A stretch of 5,838 nucleotides of DNA, taken from NCBI GenBank assembly GCA_040756085.1, contig JBFMAE010000061.1:1-5838 (forward strand), in the 5' to 3' direction. The position numbers and the translations under genes are program-made. Under the pieces are notes generated by a model that was not told where the DNA came from, made no database searches, and saw only the letters and a program-made list of their open reading frames with translations. Source of the DNA: JBFMAE01 sp040756085. GTDB lineage: Bacteria > Desulfobacterota > BSN033 > UBA1163. Positions 1 through 5,743 of this stretch are shown piece by piece; positions within the stretch are counted from its first letter, which is position 1; the number at the start of each line of letters is the position of its first letter.

Positions 1-437
1 AAGAATCTGATCTCATCTTTAGAAAAATCTCGAGGGGTGGCTGTATAGAGAGAAAGAATTCCAATGACCTTATTTTTAACCATTACCGGGACGATCAGCA
101 TAGAAGAGATTCCTTCAGCTTTTTTGGCCTCATGCTCTTCTAACCTGGGGTCCGTGGTGGCATCACGGGCATGGAGATATCCTTCTTTCATTACAATGGA
201 TGCTATTTTTCCTACACGGAGGTGCAAATGAAAATATTTTTCAGAAAGGCCTTTCTGGGAGGCCGGTATAAATTCACCCCTCTCCTCATCGATCAGCCAG
301 AGACAGGCGGCCTTTGCTTTCATGGTGTCAATGACACTCTGAACAATTAATTTCAGAAGTTCTTCCCTGTCGACAGTTGTTCCAAAAGCCAAACTCACTT
401 CACAGATGGTTTTGAAATAGTCATTTTTAGCTACCAT
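1..437 (-). CDS. GAF-domain protein, C-terminus cut off by window edge
   Basis: About 145 residues are visible, beginning MVAKNDYFKTICEVS, with no stop before the left edge, so the gene is partial. After an N-terminal helix (about residues 5-40) the sequence reads as a GAF domain. AACLWLIDEE (about 43-52) is the first core strand, DATTDPRLEEH (92-102) the mid-domain segment, and GISSMLIVPV followed by KNKVIGILSLY (109-131) the paired strands, ending in PRDFSKDEIRF. GAF domains bind small ligands such as cyclic nucleotides or haem, or act as redox sensors; the ligand cannot be read here. Whether an output domain (kinase, cyclase, response element) follows is unknown. The ATG lies inside the last codons of phaC and overlaps that gene by 11 bp. 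An AAGGAG site (445-450) sits 7 nt upstream, which strongly supports this start and suggests translational coupling to phaC. Confidence 0.85.
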   Translation of the reverse strand, partial: MVAKNDYFKTICEVSLAFGTTVDREELLKLIVQSVIDTMKAKAACLWLIDEERGEFIPASQKGLSEKYFHLHLRVGKIASIVMKEGYLHARDATTDPRLEEHEAKKAEGISSMLIVPVMVKNKVIGILSLYTATPRDFSKDEIRF

Positions 438-1641
438 GGTTTATCTCCTTATCTCCTGACTGAATTTTTTTACCTTTTTTCGAAGAGACTTGGCGTTGGA
501 TTTTTATCTTTATATCTGCGGTCTTCTGAAGGGGTGGAGTTGGATCTGATTCCTTTATTTCTAATTCGTCTCTATCTTTTAGCCATCTGGCGATCTTGGG
601 GGCAAATTCTTTTTGACACTTAGAACTGACATAGATGCCAATGTGGCCCGTATCCAGGCACATATTCTCGGTATCTTTGCTCCCCACTTTACTGGTGATG
701 AGTTCACAAGCATCCGGGGGAACCAGATGGTCAAACTGACCGTAAATGTTTAAGAGGGGCATGGTGATTTTTTTAAGATCCACACGACGTCCTCCAACTT
801 CCATCTTGCTCTGGATGAGCAGATTCTTTTGATAACAATCCCTGACAAATTGTCGGAAAGTCTCTCCAGGGACATCCGGGCTATCAAAGATCCATTTTTC
901 CATACGGATGAAGTTCTCTACAAAGGCTTTGTTGTCCATGTTTTCAAAAAAACCCACGTACTTATCAATCACCAAACGGGCTGGGTTAAGGAGTAAAAAA
1001 CCAAAATTCATCAGATCTCCAGGCATATTACCAAAGGTATCCACCATCAAGTTCACGTCAACTTCTTTCATCCAGACATGTAATAGGCCTTGATTCGTGT
1101 CGAAGTTGGTGGGGCTTACCGTGGTAACCAGGTTCTTGATCTTTTCAGGATGGAGGGCTGAGTAAATGACGCAAAAGGTCCCACCCATACAGATTCCCAT
1201 CAAGTTGATCTTAGGGAGATGATGAGTCTGTCGAATAAAGTCGACGATGTTATCCATATAACCGTTAACATGATCATCAATGGAGAGATATTTATCCTTG
1301 CGGGTCGGGTAGCCCCAATCGATCATATAGAGATCAATTCCATCTTTGAGGAAACTCTGCACCACACTCCTTCCAGGCTGGAGGTCGAGCATGGTCTCCC
1401 GGTTGATCAAGGCATAAACGACGAGAAGGGGATGTTTTAGCTGAGTCTTTGTCACGGGTAGGTAATGCTTTAGCTTAACCCGGTCTTCCTGATAGACGAT
1501 CTCGCAGGGGGTGGTAGCAATCTCAGTATCGAGTGGACTGAGCAAGACATCCGACGCCTTCTGTGCGCGCGCTTGTATTTTCTCGGCTTCCTCAGCTAAA
1601 TTTTTTAAAATAAGATCCACAGGAATTTTGGGCTGGTCCAT
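427..1641 (-). CDS. phaC: Class III polyhydroxyalkanoate synthase catalytic subunit PhaC
   Basis: This is the cytoplasmic, granule-associated enzyme that polymerises (R)-3-hydroxyacyl-CoA into PHA with release of CoA. It has 404 residues and an alpha/beta-hydrolase fold. The lipase-like box GICMGG places the nucleophile at Cys151. GQFDHLVPP gives Asp304 and TGHIG gives His333. Each is two residues on from the triad known in the Allochromatium vinosum enzyme (Cys149, Asp302, His331). The absence of the roughly 200-residue N-terminal region of class I/II synthases, together with an adjacent phaE, marks class III. Family members are usually about 355-370 residues. This one carries an extra lysine-rich, probably disordered C-terminal tail (about 356-404). 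The start is supported by AAGGA 6 nt upstream (1648-1652). phaE ends 28 bp upstream, and the GAF gene overlaps the phaC stop. Confidence 0.96.
   Translation of the reverse strand: MDQPKIPVDLILKNLAEEAEKIQARAQKASDVLLSPLDTEIATTPCEIVYQEDRVKLKHYLPVTKTQLKHPLLVVYALINRETMLDLQPGRSVVQSFLKDGIDLYMIDWGYPTRKDKYLSIDDHVNGYMDNIVDFIRQTHHLPKINLMGICMGGTFCVIYSALHPEKIKNLVTTVSPTNFDTNQGLLHVWMKEVDVNLMVDTFGNMPGDLMNFGFLLLNPARLVIDKYVGFFENMDNKAFVENFIRMEKWIFDSPDVPGETFRQFVRDCYQKNLLIQSKMEVGGRRVDLKKITMPLLNIYGQFDHLVPPDACELITSKVGSKDTENMCLDTGHIGIYVSSKCQKEFAPKIARWLKDRDELEIKESDPTPPLQKTADIKIKIQRQVSSKKGKKIQSGDKEINHGS
441..456 (-). promoter_or_regulatory. Duplicated ribosome binding site for the GAF gene inside the phaC 3' end
   Basis: The plus strand shows a perfect tandem 8-bp repeat, TTATCTCC twice. 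On the minus strand this is GGAGATAA followed by GGAGATAA. The proximal AAGGAG core (445-450) is 7 nt from the GAF-gene ATG. The distal GGAG core is 8 nt further upstream. The repeat lies entirely within phaC codons for the tail residues SGDKEI. It decides the start of the downstream overlapping gene. Confidence 0.6.
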
Positions 1642-1669
1642 CAGTCATCCTTTATTGCAGGAAATAAAG

Positions 1670-2569
1670 CTAATCTCTTCCTTTTCTCTTTTCGAGCTCC
1701 TTTACCTTCTTTTTTAATAGGTAAAGCTCTTTGTAAAGTTCATCCATATCTTTGCTGGTCGGGATAGAAAGGGTTCTCAAGCCATCATTGAGAAGCTCTT
1801 GTCTGGCAAGCATGAAATTTTCCATAGCACTAAGAGTATTGCTCAAAACACGGATATATCCATTTGACTTGAATAGAGTCATGTAATGGCCTTCGAGAAT
1901 TTTTATCCACATTCGATAGTAGTCTTGGGAGCTTTCAGGAAGCTTCCCCTCTTTGGTCAAATCATCAACCCTTTCTTGCATGACCTTGAACGATTTTTCC
2001 ATGGGCAGATATAGAAGATGTGTGAATTCAGCCATCGCAGCCTGAAAAAGGTTGAATTTATCCATAGTCTGGCTCATTCTCTCCTGATAAAAACGGGTCA
2101 ATCCCAGCTGGGGTATGTTCAGGAATTGTTTGAATTCCTTTTCATAGATTTCAATCCATGCATTGAGCGCATCCTGATCAAGGTTCTCAAACTTAAAGGG
2201 CTCGGGCCTCTGTCCGATTCTTCCCATCCGTTCCATCCATTGTTTCTGCAGGTCAAAATATCCTTTCCATGCCGTTTCGGCCATCTTCAAGAAGATTTCG
2301 GGAAGGGTATTAATTCCTCTAAAGAGGACTTCCATGGATCCAGGTTCACTCAGAGTTGAATACAATGTCTGCCACATTTTTAAAGCAGACAACCAAGATT
2401 CTTGTGCTCGGCCTTTCGTGTCCTTCTTGGAGGAAATAGGCGTCCCGGAAATCTCGGAATATCCAGACCATATCTGGGCTATTGATCCCCAAAACTCTGT
2501 TGCCGATTTTATCCAGGCCTCGAAGAGAGACTTGTGATCCGATGTTTCATACCGATCCTGATTCATCAT
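1670..2569 (-). CDS. phaE: Class III PHA synthase subunit PhaE
   Basis: This is the non-catalytic partner that forms the active complex with PhaC. It has 299 residues, almost all predicted helix, rich in aromatics and without catalytic motifs. Family hallmarks are the central NIPQLGLTRFYQER segment (151-164) and the C-terminal block SIPTSKDMDELYKELYLL (268-285), which leads into a coiled coil of lysine-rich heptads (KKKVKELEKRK). That closing arrangement is typical of PhaE. Position directly before phaC, with a 28-bp gap, confirms the assignment. The gene opens with two consecutive ATGs. GAGG (2574-2577) is 4 nt from the first but 7 nt from the second at 2566, so translation may begin at the second and lose one methionine. 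The 209 bp upstream hold a palindromic element and no strong promoter. Confidence 0.93.
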   Translation of the reverse strand: MMNQDRYETSDHKSLFEAWIKSATEFWGSIAQIWSGYSEISGTPISSKKDTKGRAQESWLSALKMWQTLYSTLSEPGSMEVLFRGINTLPEIFLKMAETAWKGYFDLQKQWMERMGRIGQRPEPFKFENLDQDALNAWIEIYEKEFKQFLNIPQLGLTRFYQERMSQTMDKFNLFQAAMAEFTHLLYLPMEKSFKVMQERVDDLTKEGKLPESSQDYYRMWIKILEGHYMTLFKSNGYIRVLSNTLSAMENFMLARQELLNDGLRTLSIPTSKDMDELYKELYLLKKKVKELEKRKGRD

Positions 2570-2778
2570 TATTCCTCATGTCTGGTAAACCCCGTCAGAA
2601 GGTCTTCGACCTTCCAGCGGGAGGGCTCATTCACCCCGTTAGAGAAAGTCTCTAACAGGGCAAGCGGGGCTTTCTAACGGGGTAAAGGATGAACGCAACA
2701 GTGTTTTTGCTCTCCTCACCCACCTTATACCATGATAAGGAGGATCAACATAAATGAATACACCACTAAAGTTTCAAA
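2570..2778. other. Intergenic gap between the coiled-coil gene and phaE
   Basis: The 209 bp have no credible gene. The phaE-proximal part is a 93-bp palindromic element (2590-2682). The remainder holds a small dyad, CCTTAT-6-ATAAGG (2723-2740). On the minus strand part of this dyad reads TGGTATAAG, which resembles an extended -10 box, but no well-spaced -35 is visible. Whether phaE-phaC has its own promoter here or is read through from upstream is open. Confidence 0.5.
2590..2682. repeat. MITE-like or REP-like palindromic element with terminal inverted repeats
   Basis: The left end CCCCGTCAGAAGG (2590-2602) and the reverse complement of the right end, CCCCGTTAGAAAG (2670-2682), match at 11 of 13 positions. 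A third copy, CCCCGTTAGAGAA (2634-2646), lies inside in the same orientation as the left end. TAAA flanks both sides (2586-2589 and 2683-2686), as a 4-bp target duplication would. Inside are two strong hairpins: GAAGGTC-TTC-GACCTTC (2598-2614) and GTTAGAGA-AAG-TCTCTAAC (2638-2656). CCCCGTTAGA (2634-2643) can alternatively pair with TCTAACGGGG (2673-2682), so the RNA could adopt exclusive folds. No transposase is present. Insertion is inference; the repeats themselves are seen directly. Confidence 0.6.
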
Positions 2779-3270
2779 CTATTCTTTGACTGTGGGAAAA
2801 GATTTCTGAAAAAATTGCGCCATACCCCCCATCAACTTCTGAAACTGATCGCTCTGCTTTTTAACAAGTTCTTGAAACCCTATTATCACTTCTCCCTGAT
2901 CAATGCCTTTCTCTGTCAGAAGAATTCTTAAATGTTTTATGGTTGCCTCCTGGGTTGCAACTTCCTCTTTGAGTTCCTCATATTTTTTTACCAATGCGAG
3001 GTGTTCTTCCTTGGGCACGACGCCTAACAGACTAAGATAATCCTTAAGAGAATTCTGAAAAGCCTTTTGGGCCTTTTCCAACGTCTTTAAATAATCGGGA
3101 CTCCCTTCCGTCAGGCGATCAAGCCCATAAAACTTTCGGAACGTCTCCGTCAGATCTTCAAAACCGCTGAAGCCCTGATGGATCCATCGGGTCATGTCTT
3201 CCAATTGCTTTTGTCCTTTGGCGACATGGATCAAAAAATTCCCCCAGAATTCCAAAAAATGTTTGTCCAT
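2779..3270 (-). CDS. Small helical coiled-coil protein, phasin- or PhaE-like
   Basis: The protein has 163 residues, is predicted almost wholly helical, and has no signal peptide, membrane segment or catalytic motif. The N-terminus (DKHFLEFWGNFLIHVAKGQKQ, residues 2-22) is amphipathic and aromatic-rich, then helical to about residue 82. Residues 88-118 (KEEHLALVKKYEELKEEVATQ onward) form a clear coiled coil. The C-terminus is another amphipathic, Phe- and Gln-rich helix (about 130-158). Helix followed by charged coiled coil recalls phasins and the PhaE C-terminus. I do not recognise a named family, so granule binding or modulation of synthase or depolymerase is inferred from architecture and neighbours. 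The hydrolase gene stops 10 bp upstream, so the two are surely co-transcribed. The nearest SD-like run (GGAGGGG, 3284-3290) is within the end of that gene, 13 nt from the ATG, which suggests coupling. Confidence 0.8.
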   Translation of the reverse strand: MDKHFLEFWGNFLIHVAKGQKQLEDMTRWIHQGFSGFEDLTETFRKFYGLDRLTEGSPDYLKTLEKAQKAFQNSLKDYLSLLGVVPKEEHLALVKKYEELKEEVATQEATIKHLRILLTEKGIDQGEVIIGFQELVKKQSDQFQKLMGGMAQFFQKSFPTVKE

Positions 3271-3280
3271 CAGATTAGCT

Positions 3281-4846
3281 TCACCCCTCCTCTTCCAGGT
3301 CCAATTGGTAACGGACGGGACCGCGACAGTTATTGGGAAAACGTGTGTGAAGGGCGAACTCCGATTCTGGATCAGACCAGGAAGTGGCTATGCCTCCATG
3401 GCCTTTGGGAAACACGCAGACCTCAGCATCGATATAATCTAATGGGGCGAGGGCGGCTTCTTTGTTCACGAGGTCGTCCTTTTCAGCATAGCAGATGAGG
3501 AATTTGATCCCTTTCTCCTTCAAGCGGCTGAAATTTAATTTTCGACCGAAAAGGGTCACGGGTAGCGTTCCGTCTTTGGCCACAGGAATGGTGTAGGAAT
3601 CGAAACTCATTTTGATAATGGCCGCAGGCAGATCCCTACGGTCATATATCAACCAGTGGTTCAGAGCCGCCGCTGTCTTGCTGATCCTAACTTCTTTGTC
3701 GCCAGGAGCGTTCAGCATCATCAGGTCTCGATAGAAGGAAAAAATGGGGGCTTCCTTTTCCATACTTTTCAGTTTGTAGACCCAACTCATCACCTTGCCG
3801 TCAATCACCTGATTGCCATTGGGTAAGGGCCTCAATGCATAGCCCAGGTCTCTAAACCGTTCGGGGAGATGCTCTAAATATTCAACCAATGATTTGCTTC
3901 GGGTACCATCCATGGGTGCAACACAAGTAATGAGGGTATCCACTAACCCATCCAATTCACCGGAAAGGAGATCAGCCATAGCGATAAATCCGCCCTGGCA
4001 GTATCCGTGAAGGGTCACCGGTCTTTCGTGCTTGGTCATCACTTCCTGGCAGAAGTAACGGGTATCAAGGGCTTCGTCCTCTCCAGTCATGACCTGCACC
4101 GTAGGGGTTGTGTCAATGTCTTTTACAATCCTGATATACGTGGGAATTCCCTGATTGGCAAAGCAGTGGACATAACTTTTATCTTCCCCGGGCAAGAAGG
4201 CTAAAATATTGGGGCCAAGGACATAGGGTGGAATGATGATAATAGGTTTGCCCTTCTCTCTCACCTCCACATTCTGATAGCGGGGAAGGACTTGATAGAG
4301 GTAGAAACGGTTTGTTTCAGCAGCTTTTAGGTAGCCTCCACTTTCAAAGTGAAAACCATATTCCGGTTCGATATCTCGGATGGCCTTTGGATAGGCATAA
4401 ACGACCTTTTCTATCAATTTCGCTTGCCTGGACATGTAACTCTCAATATCTTCTCCCTCCCGGTCGAAAATCGTATTAAGCCATGCGTTAAACGCTCCGC
4501 TTATTTCCTGGAGGTGGTAATCATTCATTGCAGACAGGCTACTGGTGATCCCCTTTTCGGCAATCTGAAGATTAAACTGTAAAAGTTCGAAATAATCCCT
4601 GAGAGTCTCCCAAGGTGGAATGCGAGTCAGTTTTCCTCTCTCAACAGTACTGAAAGAATTCAGGGCGACCCAGTAAGGAGTCATAAATTCGTTAATATAC
4701 TTAAGAACGCCGTTCCAATAAGTTTGAGTGGCCTTAATCTGTTCGCCGGTCGCCCCCATAATTTTTAGATTGATTTCCGAAAAATTTTCCAGCAGATGGA
4801 TCAGGGAACCATATAATTCGAAAGTTGATTCACCTAAATTTTTCAT
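3281..4846 (-). CDS. PhaC-like alpha/beta hydrolase with helical N-terminus, candidate intracellular PHA depolymerase or divergent synthase
   Basis: The protein has 521 residues. Residues 1 to about 190 are helical, aromatic-rich and unlike the usual PhaC N-domain in any motif I can see. The hydrolase core starts near KPIIIIPPYVLGPNILAFLP (200-219), the counterpart of the first strand of PHA synthases. It has the Cys-type box HGYCQGGF (nucleophile Cys283), AEKDDLV (Asp457, aligning with the DHLV aspartate of PhaC) and KGHGG (His483). The triad is therefore intact. Classic intracellular PhaZ depolymerases are about 400-420 residues with a different box, and class I synthases are about 560-600, so neither label fits exactly. 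Context (phasin-like genes before, PhaE-PhaC after) argues for PHA turnover. The start is firm: GGAGG (4854-4858) lies 7 nt before the ATG. A cytoplasmic, granule-bound location is inferred. Confidence 0.85.
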   Translation of the reverse strand: MKNLGESTFELYGSLIHLLENFSEINLKIMGATGEQIKATQTYWNGVLKYINEFMTPYWVALNSFSTVERGKLTRIPPWETLRDYFELLQFNLQIAEKGITSSLSAMNDYHLQEISGAFNAWLNTIFDREGEDIESYMSRQAKLIEKVVYAYPKAIRDIEPEYGFHFESGGYLKAAETNRFYLYQVLPRYQNVEVREKGKPIIIIPPYVLGPNILAFLPGEDKSYVHCFANQGIPTYIRIVKDIDTTPTVQVMTGEDEALDTRYFCQEVMTKHERPVTLHGYCQGGFIAMADLLSGELDGLVDTLITCVAPMDGTRSKSLVEYLEHLPERFRDLGYALRPLPNGNQVIDGKVMSWVYKLKSMEKEAPIFSFYRDLMMLNAPGDKEVRISKTAAALNHWLIYDRRDLPAAIIKMSFDSYTIPVAKDGTLPVTLFGRKLNFSRLKEKGIKFLICYAEKDDLVNKEAALAPLDYIDAEVCVFPKGHGGIATSWSDPESEFALHTRFPNNCRGPVRYQLDLEEEG

Positions 4847-4869
4847 TAATCACCCTCCGGATAAGCTAA

Positions 4870-4881
4870 CACATCGATGTG
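4870..4881. repeat. 12-bp perfect palindrome CACATCGATGTG
   Basis: CACATCGATGTG reads the same on both strands. It lies 23 bp upstream of the hydrolase start codon and 3 bp from the long inverted repeat. Its symmetry and position fit a dimeric-repressor operator, but no regulator is encoded in the window and no second copy was seen. Confidence 0.4.
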
Positions 4882-4884
4882 GAG

Positions 4885-4928
4885 ATGGTGCCATTCGGTT
4901 TGAAACATTTCAAACCGAATGGCACCAT
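4885..4928. repeat. Perfect 21-bp inverted repeat with a 2-bp centre
   Basis: The left arm (4885-4905, starting ATGGTGCCATTCGG) is the exact reverse complement of the right arm (4908-4928), separated only by CA. As RNA this is a very stable hairpin in the leader of the hydrolase mRNA. No run of U follows on the minus strand, so it is not a canonical intrinsic terminator. It could be an mRNA processing or stabilising structure, a mobile palindromic repeat or a cruciform-type protein site. Confidence 0.75.
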
Positions 4929-4935
4929 AGGACCT

Positions 4936-4964
4936 AAAATTAAGGGGCTCGCTTCATTGCGAGC
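4936..4964 (-). terminator. Possible weak terminator or attenuator after the phasin-like pair
   Basis: On the minus strand a 6-bp GC-rich stem (GCTCGC, loop AATGAA, GCGAGC; 4947-4964) is followed by CCC and then TTAATTTT. The stem is short and the T tract is interrupted and offset, so termination is probably partial. It lies 80 bp past the second phasin-like stop. This is a sensible place to reduce expression of the hydrolase relative to the abundant coat proteins. Confidence 0.35.
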
Positions 4965-5044
4965 TTCATTGGGATCTGAATGCCCTTAACTGCTATTCAG
5001 GCCGGATAAGGTCTATTCTCTTTAACCCTTTGACCCTCAATAGC

Positions 5045-5323
5045 TTACCCGATTTGGGCTTTCTCGGATTTGACAAAGAAATCTTCTACCTTTTTGAAGC
5101 TCTCGTCCATGGCCTTTTTGAAATCCTCACGACCTTTTTTAAATGTATTTATCCATTCATTGAGGACCTTTTTCCCCTCTTCGGGGGCCCATGTTGCCTG
5201 CTCCAAGAACATGTTGACCATTCTTTCCGCCTGATCCTGAAGCATGGTAATAGCATTAAAGGTGTTGTCAAACGTGGTTTTGTTGAAATCGATCATTTGC
5301 TTTATTAATTGTTTCTGTTCCAT
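5045..5323 (-). CDS. Short phasin-like protein, second of a tandem pair
   Basis: A 92-residue helical protein with no signal peptide. Helix one spans about 5-45 (KQMIDFNKTTF, then NAITMLQDQAERM). A turn at WAPEEG leads to helix two (about 50-85), amphipathic and rich in Lys and Phe (REDFKKAMDESFKKVEDFF). Abundant small helical proteins of this kind coat PHA granules; typical phasins are longer (about 140-190 residues), so the family label is tentative and rests on style and locus. An in-frame ATG exists two codons earlier at 5329. AGGAGG (5331-5336) is only 1 nt from that ATG but 7 nt from the one at 5323, and the paralogue also begins MEQ, so 5323 is preferred. It is about 70% identical (hand count, 63 of 89) to the upstream gene, 54 bp away and presumably on the same transcript. 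Confidence 0.85.
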   Translation of the reverse strand: MEQKQLIKQMIDFNKTTFDNTFNAITMLQDQAERMVNMFLEQATWAPEEGKKVLNEWINTFKKGREDFKKAMDESFKKVEDFFVKSEKAQIG

Positions 5324-5330
5324 TTCCATA

Positions 5331-5336
5331 CCTCCT
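5331..5336 (-). promoter_or_regulatory. Consensus Shine-Dalgarno that fixes the start of the second phasin-like gene
   Basis: AGGAGG on the minus strand lies 7 nt from the ATG at 5323 and 1 nt from the alternative ATG at 5329. It is the best ribosome binding site in the window, as expected for an abundant coat protein. Confidence 0.75.
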
Positions 5337-5377
5337 ATAATGAAATTAGGGAGCTACCCCCCATAGAACTCAGAAAC

Positions 5378-5647
5378 TCACTGGGTTTTAGATTTTTCAA
5401 AGAAGTCTTCCACTTTTTTAAAGCTCTCATCCACAGCTTTCTTGAAATCATCACGCGCTTTTTTATAGGTCTCGATCCACCCATTAATAACCCTTTTCCC
5501 TTCCTCAGGAGGCCAGGAAAATTGTTCTAAAACCAAATTTCCCATTCTTTCCGCTTGATCCTGAAGCATGGTAATGGCGTTAAAGGTATTGTTAAACGCA
5601 GTTTTCTGGAAATTGATCATTTGTTTTGCAATTTTCGTTTGTTCCAT
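5378..5647 (-). CDS. Short phasin-like protein, first of a tandem pair
   Basis: An 89-residue protein, helical throughout, with the same two-helix plan as its downstream paralogue. It shares an almost invariant NTFNAITMLQDQAERM segment (about 20-35), the W-PPEEGK turn (about 45-51) and the closing block DESFKKVEDFF (about 74-84). The charged ends and Phe-lined helices suit binding to a hydrophobic polymer surface. It has no catalytic residues. It is first in the transcription unit, directly behind a consensus promoter, which agrees with high expression. AAGGAA (5658-5663) lies 10 nt before the ATG, a somewhat long spacing. Similarity to the second copy extends to DNA, including the shared 20-mer TGATCCTGAAGCATGGTAAT on the plus strand, so the pair arose by tandem duplication. 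Confidence 0.85.
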   Translation of the reverse strand: MEQTKIAKQMINFQKTAFNNTFNAITMLQDQAERMGNLVLEQFSWPPEEGKRVINGWIETYKKARDDFKKAVDESFKKVEDFFEKSKTQ

Positions 5648-5707
5648 GATAAAATATTTCCTTAAATTTTTAACCTTTATTTTTTCCCCGTAATCAGGAA
5701 TATGTTA

Positions 5708-5735
5708 ATTATAATATTTAAATTTTATTTGTCAA
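5708..5735 (-). promoter_or_regulatory. Consensus sigma70 promoter for the phasin-like genes
   Basis: On the minus strand a perfect TTGACA (-35; 5730-5735) and a perfect TATAAT (-10; 5708-5713) are separated by 16 bp of pure A/T. The predicted transcription start is near 5700, giving a leader of about 53 nt before the ATG at 5647. It is the only strong promoter I see and probably drives the phasin-like pair, with some read-through. Confidence 0.85.
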
Positions 5736-5743
5736 GAAAAATA

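Larger units (their letters stand above)
4847..5044. other. Intergenic gap rich in inverted repeats
   Basis: These 198 bp between the phasin-like pair and the hydrolase gene contain no credible ORF. From the hydrolase side they hold its ribosome binding site, a 12-bp palindrome, a perfect 21-bp inverted repeat and a GC-rich hairpin. The stretch 4980-5044 shows nothing definite. On the minus strand it has only a weak promoter-like pairing (TTGAGG, 17 bp, AATAGA), which I do not call. Confidence 0.5.

Noticed and set aside
2590..2682. CRISPR array suggested by repeated CCCCGTYAGA units
   Set aside because: Only three short, imperfect copies in mixed orientation without uniform spacers. Palindromic mobile repeat fits better.
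2700..2760. Promoter for phaE with TGGTATAAG as an extended -10 box
   Set aside because: The nearest TTGATC is only 13 bp from the -10-like box, and no better -35 is present. Mentioned under the gap but not called.
2754..2789. Plus-strand mini-ORF (MNTPLKFQTIL) behind an AAGGAGG sequence
   Set aside because: Only 11 codons, with 10 nt between the SD-like run and ATG, on the strand opposite all other genes, and running into the 3' end of the coiled-coil gene. Too little to call a peptide.
3178..3498. Plus-strand open frames overlapping the hydrolase and coiled-coil genes (also at 908-1093, 2018-2359 and 5030-5308)
   Set aside because: They lie antisense to well-supported genes, lack good ribosome binding sites and have no recognisable protein features. 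They are reading-frame shadows.
4885..4928. Sigma54 promoter suggested by TGGCAC in the long inverted repeat
   Set aside because: The required TTGCA-type -12 element is absent at the correct spacing, and the TGGCAC is explained by the palindrome.
4984..5011. CCTTA ... TAAGG dyad in the gap after the phasin-like genes
   Set aside because: Five-base arms with an 18-base loop are expected by chance and make no stable hairpin.
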